Of a stretch of 64,000 bases of DNA, positions 55,411-64,000 are shown one piece after another. Position 1 is the first letter of the stretch. The number at the start of each line of letters is the position of its first letter. The stretch comes from Malaya genurostris (taxonomy: Eukaryota; Arthropoda; Insecta; Diptera; Culicidae), in contig NC_080572.1 of the NCBI RefSeq assembly GCF_030247185.1, forward strand, positions 100,543,198 to 100,607,197. Direction: 5' to 3'. The notes under the pieces are model-generated. The model was not told where the DNA came from. It saw only the letters and a list, made by a program, of their open reading frames with translations, and ran no database searches. Position numbers and translations under genes: made by a program.

Positions 55411-58050
55411 GATGTTAGAATCTTTGGGTAAAAAACTTAGGAATAATATTTTAATTGTTAAATAAAATACACACTCTGCACTACTAGTCAGTGTATTTTT
55501 TTCGGCCACAGAGCAGATAGAAACGCCAGTATTGCATTCCCACTGCCTCTTAGCAAGATTTTGAGAGAAAAATATAAAACAAAACCGTCAGTATGGAACC
55601 GATTACGGAGCGTTGAATAATATCATCGCCGTTGTGTTCCATTCCGTAACAGGGAAGTAAAGTAAATTAATGCAACATAATTAACCAACGAGCGTGGTTG
55701 TGAATTTTGATAAATTTCTTCTACATAATAGCATAATTTTAATGATGTTGGCCAGGCTTGTTGGTGTTAAAGTAATAATCTACAAACATAAAAAAAATCA
55801 AGGTCTTTTGGTGTTTATGTCGGATGCTGGCGATAGGTATCTCTGCAAATTGCTACGATTAGAATTCAGAAACATTAGACGGTATATTTTACTGGTTTTA
55901 ACCTATCTTGAAACCGTTAACTATGACTAAACCAAACTTTACAACTTGGCTTCTCCTATGAACAACTCCTGCAATCTTCTCTCAAGCTTCAATCTTCATA
56001 ATTTATCGATTCAACACTTCATTAGACACGAATGTGTGCTTCCCGGCGCACTCCGTCCATCCATTCAGTCGTATCGAATTTCACTTTGCAATGGCTGAAT
56101 CCAGAGATGAGTCAGCAGCCATGATCGGAGGCGACTCGGAAGATGACCATGCCTCATTCCAAATGAAGAACGAGAATGAAAAAAAAAATATAAAGATCCA
56201 ACTTGCCTTATATAAACGATGCCCTCACTCGAAGAGGTAAAGCCCTCTGTCGAGCCAGAACAGCTAGAGATGGTTACCGTAGATTTAGTTTGGTAGCTTC
56301 TGCCAGATGTAGATGATCCGTGTCCGTCGTAGATGTGACTGGAGCGATGTGTGCCCTGGAATAACTGTAAAAGACATTCCGATGGAGGGTTGCTCTCGCT
56401 CAGGTATTGACACAGCGTGAACCCCATTACGTGTTGTTCCAAAACAAAGTGGTTTCGGAATCAGACCTAACGTCTCCGTGGTCGGACGGTGAATACCATA
56501 CCTATATACCTACTTTTGAAGTGGAAAATTAATCGTTAGTTGGCCAGATTTCCTCGGTTTTGTATAAATTTAGATTCATGCCTTGGTTTTCGTATTAGCA
56601 TTGCGAATCCGTTAGCTTTCCAGGGCATGTGTGTTTTTAATTTATGACGGTACCGCCTGCAATCACGCCAATAAATTGTTTCTCGAGCGTGCCAGATGGG
56701 CACGGTGTAGGCACTCCTGCCGGTCGCCGTTGGTTATTACGGGGGTGTGAAGCAAATATATAAAATCTCTCGACGTGAAGCAAACGACAACAATCAGTTG
56801 AGGTCAGTCAGATTGAGTGAATACTGAGCTCATTTCTGTATCCGAAAAAAATCAATTTCTAAATGAACCTGATAAATTAGTAATTTGATAATGCGGTCGT
56901 CTTTGAAATCGATGGTTACAGCATTGTACATTGCCAATATGCTCACTTATGTTGAACGCATTTTAAATCTTTTGTGCAATACAAGATCAGTGAAACCATG
57001 ACCTTTCATCAACTTTCCCATACCGGACGTTTTCAAAGGTTCAACCGCAATTCTCCGGTTAGGCAAATACTCATGGCTGCTACTTCGAAGATAAGTCCAG
57101 AAGTACTTGCTTTCGACAACGGTCATCGGTGAAGTACTGTTTTCAATGACGTTGAATGATCACTAAGTGTTTGCACTTTTTTCCGGACTTCATATCCGCC
57201 GTGAAGTGTTACTTCTTATGAATATTTTTCTCGTAGTCAGCTCATTCGTCCAACGTAGTACTGGCTAGTTTCATAACATCAATATTGGTGCAAAGTCTTT
57301 CTTGGTGAAGTCTTGACGATAATTCACTATCGGCTTGAATTTATTCCAAATCGAAAAGTTAGTTCAATTGGTCCAAAGAAGCTTAAGTATCATCAATCCT
57401 TTGGCTGGTTTTTTCCCAGTAGTTGTCGGTCAATAGGTAACACTTTTCATGTGTATGCCATTTGTGGCAATACTTGCATGTCTTGGCTGCTTTGCACGCG
57501 AGTGGTTCCGCCGGTTTTTTTAAGTCTAATTTTTGTATGTTTCAATTCGGCTTAAATTATGCATAAACTTAAAAAACTGTTTTAGTCCACCTAGTAGTAT
57601 TCTGACGTTTATCTCATATTATTCATATTCTCATTTCAATTTAATGGTTTTTCAATCTTTCTTCAGCCTATTGCTGATTAATAGTGAAGTGTATAAATTG
57701 AATTAAAGACTACTTTATGTCTTAACACAAACCCCAAAATAGTTGAAACCAACTGATTGTTTGATCTGACATGATTAATAACGACATGATTAATAACGTA
57801 GATGACCACGCTCATGTAGGTCACTGTGGGAAGGTAAGGAATGTTGATTCAACACTTGTTGTTACTAGTGACCGCGAAGATCTCTGCAGAAGAATTCTCT
57901 TTAGTTTTTAAACTTACAGTTTTTGTTCCTCAGTCTTCTGGCAGCCGGTTACCGAGAGAAAACATGCAGTTATTTTGATTGCAGGTCAATTAGTTCTAAA
58001 TGATGCTATGAGGTGCTATGACAAATTAAGACGATAGTTAGCTTGTTTGA
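55411..58050. other. Low-repeat region, one weak exon candidate
   Basis: Mostly non-repetitive. Contains the Ser-rich minus ORF described separately and a degenerate family end near 57580 (TTTTAGTCCACCTAGTAG). No other support for genes. Confidence 0.4.
56207..56427 (-). CDS. Possible first coding exon, Ser-rich (tentative)
   Basis: ATG at 56427 opens 73 codons: MGFTLCQYLSESNPPSE, then LLQLFQGTHRSSHIYDGH, GSSTSGRSYQTKSTVTISS. It could end at an AG/GCAAGT donor (GC at 56206-56205), a non-canonical but known donor type. Upstream at ~56505 is TATATAGG. Composition is protein-like and the surroundings are not repetitive. The phase (2) does not fit the exon at 45920-46514, so it would be another gene or isoform. 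No homology recognised. Confidence 0.28.
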
Positions 58051-58483
58051 ATTTACAGTCTGTTACATAAGAGCGTGGTCACGATTATTCGAGATCGGTA
58101 AAGTGGAATGATGTGATTATTTTTTTTTTTGCATTAAAAATGCCTTACTCTTCACTATACGGGGCCGGGGGTCAATTAAAAGTTTCAAAAATAGCCGCGT
58201 AATCTTTTTGCGTCATAATTTTGAACAGTAATAACTTAGTCATTTGTTGATGGATTGACATAATTTAACAATCAATCGATTCGGAAACTTTTAACTTACA
58301 CATGTAGGACAACGTCGTTTCAGTATTTCAATAGCATACTATTGAAAAAATGGTTAAAATTGACCTATGTTTTCATCCACCAATCCCAGCTGACCAAATT
58401 GACGTCATTTTCTTGTTCGGCATAGGAGGCTTTGCATCATGCATAAAAACACCGCATCATTCTGCGTAGTTCGAAGAGGAATC

Positions 58484-58520
58484 TATAAATATATGCTGCA
58501 AATCATTTCTTGATTTCAGT
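58484..58520 (+). promoter_or_regulatory. TATA plus initiator, copy 1
   Basis: TATAAATA at 58484-58491 and TTTCAGTTT with initiator A near 58518 (34 nt). Same GAATCTATAAATATA context as at 29734. Confidence 0.45.
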
Positions 58521-58925
58521 TTATGCTTGACTGCGAATGAAACAAGTAGCTCGTCCAGTGAGGTGATTACTAGATTGGATATGCGTTCGCTCGTTGGTTT
58601 GTCGCTTTTGCTAACTCTTCACTGTACGAGGCTGGATGTCAGTTTAAAAAAAATGCAAAAATAACCGCGTAACCTTTTTCTATCACAATTTTGAACGCTT
58701 ATAACTCAGTCATTTGTTGATGAATTTATATAATTTAACAACCAATCGATTCGAAAACATTTGACTTAAACTTATGCGGTAACGTCATTTAAGTATTTCA
58801 ATTGCATACCATTGAAAGATTTGATTGAATTGACCTATGTTTTCACGAGCCAATTACAGTCTTAGTGAATGATGTCAAACTCTCGTCCGATTTGCGCAAT
58901 ATTAACTATAGCACAAAAGGGAATC

Positions 58926-58962
58926 TATAAATATATGCCCGAATACATTTCTGCTTTAGTTT
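58926..58962 (+). promoter_or_regulatory. TATA plus initiator-like, copy 2
   Basis: TATAAATA at 58926-58933, then TTTAGTTTA about 30 nt on (initiator degenerate). Second copy of the duplicated segment. Confidence 0.4.
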
Positions 58963-59224
58963 ACCCATGGCTTATCTTGATTCTTCGGTAACTAGCAGGC
59001 CAACTTAGCACTATCGGCGGTAGATTTTTCGAACCTAATTTGAAGCGCTTGTATCTCGGTGATTTGTTGATGGATTTTTCTCATTTAACTTGATTTGAAA
59101 AAGTTTGAAAATGTTTTAATTTGTCAACGGGTAGTGTGCATACTGAAATCTCCCTTTACATACAAACAACGCGGTGGCGCGCAAATAGATTCAGTATAAA
59201 GTTGTGTTATGATGATAATCATAG

Positions 59225-60639
59225 GTAGGGTAAGGGCTCCCTATTTCATCTCATTTGTAAGGACGTCGCCTTCAAACCCCGATTTAGCCACTAAAATCAC
59301 TGTAACTATTTCATATTACTGCTTCATTCGCCTTGCTCCACGTTGAAAATTGATTCACATTTCTTTAAAATTTAACTAATATTTATAAAACAGCTAAAAA
59401 CACTAATGATGTTTTCAGTACTCTGCTCCTAATTTCATCTCAATGGATTTTTATCCATCCTATCGTTGATCTTTTATTCATCCTATAAATTAGCAATGGC
59501 GACAGCAATCAAAACAAAATATTCCACTATTACACTCTCACCCGTATTCGCATGGCTGCCAGATGGCTGACTAAACGTTGCCAGCTGGAAAAATATGGCT
59601 TGCAGACATTCTGGTGACCGACTGCCTTACCGCTGCCAGATATACAACTCAAACGATACAACCGTACCCACCAGGATTTTTCCACATTATTATTATTGGT
59701 AAAAAAATTTACTCGTTGAATTATCTAATTAATGGGGCAATGACTTACGGAGATCTAAAGAACTATCTTTTAACATCATTTTATTAGTGAAAACAGATAG
59801 AACAGATATAGACTTTCTATGCAACGGAATACATATTTTCTATGAAAATAACTGGCATCTCTGTGCACAGCCGATGAAACACACACACACACTTCACAGC
59901 GTTATGTTGGCGTATAGCGGAATGAAACCAGTGCTACTAGATTTGCCACAATGGTTATTTCATTAGTATTTAACACGCTCTTTGTGGTAATATTTGAAGC
60001 CAAAACAAATTTATTTCAATATTAATATCAATAATATAATTAAACTAATGTCACGAATACCAAAAACATACTTCTTGATAATAATTTGAAGAAGAAAAAC
60101 AATTTATTTTTTGTAACAACATGAGATAATTTGGCAACTTTGCGAAACCAAATGAGATGAAAACAAAGCGCAATCAAGTGAACTAAGTGAAAAATTTTCA
60201 TCTCATATTTTTAAAGACTTTTATTGTTTGTCGGGTAATTTTTGAAATTTTAAATCGTTAATTAAACAAGTGGCAAGTGAACATTACTAATTATGAAGCC
60301 ATTCAGCATTCAATGGTAGTGTAATTTTGCGAAATAGTGATCATGTTTTGAGACTAATCGATTAGTAGATATTCAGAAACATGACGAACTGTAAATCTTG
60401 AGACGAAAATGTGTCCTAAATTGAAAAGTGAGTTTATTTTATATGAAAAAAACGATCACCGAAGAATTTAAAACCATTTCGTTCAATAGGAAAGTGTGAC
60501 AATAGCTTTTCAAATCATTTTAAAACATTTCACAGTTTGCTTCCGGTAGGTTGTAAAATATTATTCATGTTCAAAGTTATGAGGTGAAGGGATGAGATGG
60601 AAATAGGAGCTCAGATGAAATAGGGAGCCGTTGCCCTAC
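59225..60639. mobile_element. TIR element GTAGGG..., 1.4 kb
   Basis: Ends GTAGGGTAAGGGCTCCCTAT and ATAGGGAGCCGTTGCCCTAC, both running on with TTCATCT; complementary at about 26 of 29. Interior AT-rich with no transposase. No clear TSD. Nested in the Tc1-like element. Superfamily unassigned. Confidence 0.65.
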
Positions 60640-61429
60640 TTGTTTTTCATTAAATGTTGTTCCTAAACACAATGATCTATCTCTCAGCATAATTCCTTAA
60701 GCCCTATTATGAACTAAAAATAATCGTTTAACCTAATTGCATAGTTAGAAATTTATTTAGAATCTTATAGAAGAGATCCAGACTAAGTGTAACAAATACA
60801 ATGCAATGCAATGCAAATCGTTATGCAGTATCGATTTGAACAAGCTGTTGTCCAGCCAGGAAATGCTTCAAAAGATTCGGAGCTTAGTACAAATAAGTTG
60901 CACAGACTCACGTATATAACATTATCAGATGCAAAAAAATGTAGTATTAGAGAAAAACTCAAGATAAGCTGATCTGCGATTTAACATGCATCAGTTGAAT
61001 CCTCACTAAACTCGGGTCACCGCCAGTTTTAGTGAAATAATCATTTACATCAAAACAACAAGTGTCTTATCATAAAATATATAAAATCTTCTCTATTCGC
61101 TGTTTATAAAATGAATAAGTTTGTACGTTCTCTGTCTTGAAAATTATTCTGATATAAAATCGTTTCATTTGTCCAGATTTATATCTCGAGGTTGTTCGTA
61201 TCCAAAACTGGTCTTTTAAGTAACTTTGAAATCATCATAAGTGACTTCCATTTAAAGGATATTTTCAAAAGTTTTGAAATGAAAAATTAGAGTAAGTTTA
61301 TAATTTGTCGCTGTTTAGTGCATCCACCATTATCTTTATTTTTGTATTTATTATGGATACCATAGAATTATTTCATTTTTAATGTAATCGTGCTCGGTCG
61401 TGTCTTTCATACAACCCTTTAAGTTTTTA

Positions 61430-62130
61430 ACACAGAGGGCAGTAGTGTACTTCATGCAATGCGAGAAAAAATCTGCTGACTATTGTCGATCTAAGCATTT
61501 TTCCGAAATGAGTACCGTGTACGCTTCGCGTTTCGAAGCAGTTTTTTTGTGCTCGCACCCGAAAGGTCCCAAAATGACCCAAGCTGCCACGGCGAAACAC
61601 ATGCAAAAGTCGAAACAGTTTGTGAGTGAGTGAGTAAATCGTTTTAAAGAGGTGAAAATGTCGACTTTCAAAACCGCGGTTCTGTCGGTGTATTGTCGGA
61701 AAAAGACGAAAAAGTGATTTGTTATCTGTTTTTGAAGAATCTGACATCAACTTTTCGCGAAGGCGTTTCAAAATTGACCAAAAATAGTTTAAATATATTG
61801 TACGGAGCTGTTTGCAGACATTTGAAATTTCGAAGTACTTTGCAAAAAGCGATGTTGAACGAAAAACATGTGCAAAAACGTCTTTAATTGGGCCATGGTG
61901 TCGTGACCTTGAATTGGCCCTCTCAGTCGCCCGATGCCAATTTAATTGGGAACGTTAGGGCTCACACAAACATGAAGCTTGAAAGGAACCGACCACATAA
62001 TTTGAAACAGCTTGTTCGCTGAATTTATAAATTTGGATGTCGTTTTGAGAAGAATACGCGCAAAATCTCACTCAAAGTATGCCTCTAAGGTGTCAAGCCT
62101 TTATTAACGCTGAAGGGGATTGAACTTGCT
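61430..62130 (+). pseudogene. Tc1-like transposase remnant
   Basis: Pieces in three frames: HTH part SRFEAVFLCSHPKGPKMTQA and ATAKHMQKSKQFVSE, then a stop; STFREGVSKLTKNSLNILYG..CRHLKFRSTLQKAML (61750-61850); and LNWPSQSPDANLIGNVRAH (~61910-61965). The last is the DxNPIENVW region, with the catalytic Glu replaced by Gly. The first and second Asp regions are deleted. Non-functional. Confidence 0.78.
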
Positions 62131-62459
62131 ATTAATGTATTTGTATGTAAGCTTTTGATCTAATAAAACAATATTCAAAACTATTTTCATGTTGAGTCTT
62201 TTCATTTTCTCACAACAGTGACCACGCTGTTATGTAACAGACTGTATATTTGATTATTTTCGCATTTAATTATGTTTTGAAGCTACTCTCATTCTAACAG
62301 TTCCGAGACAAATTTTGAACTTGTCTTGTCCTAATATTCTATCTCATATCTGGCTGTCACAGTTCAACTCCGCTTACATGTACCTGGCAGATTTCCCTCC
62401 AGTCACCTGGCAGCGTCATACAGAATGAATAAGTGCTTTGCTCGGGTAGGTCATCCTTA

Positions 62460-63290
62460 AGATTAAGTCGCAGTATTCGCAGTATTCGGTAATTTTTTAC
62501 CGAATTTTCAACAGCTGAACGTTCGATAATTAGTTCGGTAGTTGAATTGATTACCGATCGTTCGGTAATTGCTGAACTGTCAAACAACTACCGTACACTG
62601 TAAACCAAATGGATCTAACAGATTGTTCGGTAATTTTTTGATTTCAATAAACAACAAGTATTCACAAAAACGAATGGAGGAAATGGTTTTATTCCACGAG
62701 AAATTTAAAAAGTGTCAGATGTTCCGACTGACCGGAATTATGAGCGCCTTCCAAAAACACTGCACAATCCGTCGAGTTCAACAAAAATTACTCTTAAACG
62801 ATTTGTGTTGCAGCAAGTGGACAAGTGATACAAAATTATTTTCTGTCTATAAGTAAACAAAAAGCTGTTAGTGGCTCTAATGTCTTAAAAACTTTTATCA
62901 CCTGTACCTCAATCCATTCGATGAACCCTTCAACATTTTTTTTCGTTTGGTTAATAAAAAGACACTCACTGAATATTTTAATAACTGTTTGACAGTTAAT
63001 TTCATGACAATCAGTTTTCACAGAAGTTCGATTATTGGAAGATAACTTTACCAAACGGACAGTATGATTTTTACCGTATTCGGCGACTATTCAGGTTTAC
63101 CGTATCAATTGTATATCTAATACAGAATTCTGTAATGAAAATTTTCGTTAAACTGATCGTTCGGTGAAAATTTGCATAATTGTTGAAAAACAAAACCCAT
63201 GTACCGAAATATCGGTTATTTCGATAGATTACCGAAAGATCTCGTCAAAAATATTACCGAACAAAGGAATTAAATCTTAGTGTGTACGGT
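62460..63290. repeat. Element rich in TTCGGTAAT / ATTACCGAA
   Basis: Inverted GTTCGGTAAT/ATTACCGAAC words cluster at both sides (62490-62640 and 63180-63270). Outer ends CTTAAGATTAAG and TTAAATCTTAG are roughly inverted. The ORF 62569-62856 has no motif. Probably a non-autonomous DNA element; TSD unclear. Confidence 0.5.
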
Positions 63291-63369
63291 CACCAACTAA
63301 CATGACGTACAAACTTCATTAGTTTTTTTTTGTTTCAAATTTGAAGTTTTTGCCAGTGGTTTAAATTTT

Positions 63370-64000
63370 TGTTGAATCCGAAAATATGCATTAATTTTTG
63401 GTAGGACCATACGATCTTTCATTTGACTCTAATATTGGGAAAACCGGGAACCAGGATAGCCTGAATCGATTTATTTAGCTGCCTACTGATTTTAGTCAAG
63501 TTTAGAAAAACTTTTGCGTCTTTTATTTCGCTGGTTTAAGTGACGGTGTATACTATTCAACACACTTTACCCTATAGCTCCGGAACCGAAAGTCGGATCC
63601 GGATGAAGTATAGGAATTCTGTATGAGACCGTTAGACTTTCTATTTGAATCTAAGTTTGTGGAAATCGATCAAACCATCGCTGAGAAAGTGAGTGAGATC
63701 CATTTTGGAATATATGACCACTATTTCCGGTGCTTCCGGAACCGGACACCGAGAATCAGGATAGCCGAAATCGGTTTGTTTAGTGTCCCACTGATAATGG
63801 CTATCGATTGATATAGTTTTGATTCCAGTTTAGAATTTTTTTGCGTATTTGTTTCGCCGGTTATGGTGACGGTATACAATATTCAACACACTTTGCTATA
63901 TAACTCTGGAATACAAAGTAGGATCTGGACCAAACTCAGGAATTCCATATGGGACCACGATACCTTTAATTTGAATCTAATCTAAAAATCGGGCCAGCCA
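63370..64000 (+). repeat. CCACCTAGTGG family, internal units to window end
   Basis: Units with GCTCCGGAACCGAAAGTCGG, GATCTGGACCAAACTCAGG and TTTGAATCTAAGTTTGTGG run off the right edge. No end block within the window. Confidence 0.6.

Larger units (their letters stand above)
58140..58985 (+). repeat. Two diverged direct copies of a ~450-bp segment
   Basis: 58140-58540 and 58610-58985 share ACTCTTCACTRTACG, ATAACTYAGTCATTTGTTGATG, CAATCGATTCG, TTGACCTATGTTTTCA and GAATCTATAAATATATGC, all in the same order. Not the Tc1 element's own sequence. Confidence 0.75.
58056..62244 (+). mobile_element. Tc1-like transposon, inactive, 4.2 kb with nested DNA
   Basis: TIRs begin CAGTCTGTTACATAA and match at 26 of 27 positions, the inner part AGCGTGGTCAC being shared. 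Flanked by TA (58054-58055 and 62245-62246). The right third holds a degraded transposase (61430-62130). The rest is a duplicated promoter-like segment and a nested TIR element, explaining the unusual length. Confidence 0.85.

Noticed and set aside
58580..58660. Short ORF starting MRSLVGLSLLLTL, signal-peptide-like
   Set aside because: Stops after ~27 codons and lies at the junction of a duplicated segment.

Overview
The window looks like about 64 kb of AT-rich, repeat-dense chromosomal DNA from a mosquito, most likely a culicine. This is inferred from the mobile-element content: a DD37E Tc1/mariner transposase (a type described from mosquitoes), a Jockey-clade LINE, RTE- and I-group LINE remnants, tRNA-headed SINEs, MITEs and a Helitron. 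It rests on sequence recognition only, with no database search. There are no bacterial genes, rRNA genes or CRISPR arrays. Almost everything recognisable is transposon-derived, often nested two or three deep. Several insertions can be proved from the sequence by target-site duplications (TSDs) or by an empty site elsewhere in the window.

Layout. 1-1735: a foldback-like element holding an inverted minisatellite, with a member of an abundant repeat family (ends GCCTTTCTCATAT and CCACCTAGTGGTGTAAT) inserted in it. 2054-7072: a small palindromic element whose arms carry hammerhead-ribozyme-like cores, split by a full-length two-ORF Jockey element (2246-6971, 10-bp TSD). 7135-7931: two further hairpins. 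8575-12718: a family copy split by a 3.5-kb element with ~600-bp inverted repeats and RSS-like ends, itself holding another family copy. 12853-20715: SINEs, gag-like ORF1 remnants, an RTE fragment in a GTTAC-rich satellite, and a Helitron. 22795-25651: a family copy, a SINE and an ITmD37E transposon. 29620-34537: a promoter-like module, a hAT-type MITE and an I-group LINE remnant. 38537-44285: a mariner remnant with a PIF/Harbinger derivative inside it, a second ITmD37E copy with an element inside that (which in turn contains a Jockey tail), an RT remnant, and a leader plus ORF1-only element. 47280-53760: repeats, a TA-flanked MITE and another ORF1 copy. 58056-62244: a dead Tc1-like element with a further TIR element inside. 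62460-64000: more repeats.

Host coding evidence is sparse. Two minus-strand exons (45920-46514 and 36300-36410) have good splice sites and matching phases. They probably form the start of one gene with a ~9.5-kb intron; the product is not recognised.

Most notable: hammerhead-like cores in both arms of the palindromic element; RSS-like termini on the 3.5-kb element; a recurring leader plus ORF1 unit with no ORF2; a Harbinger derivative keeping the N-termini of both its genes in convergent orientation; and a repeated TATA-plus-initiator module.
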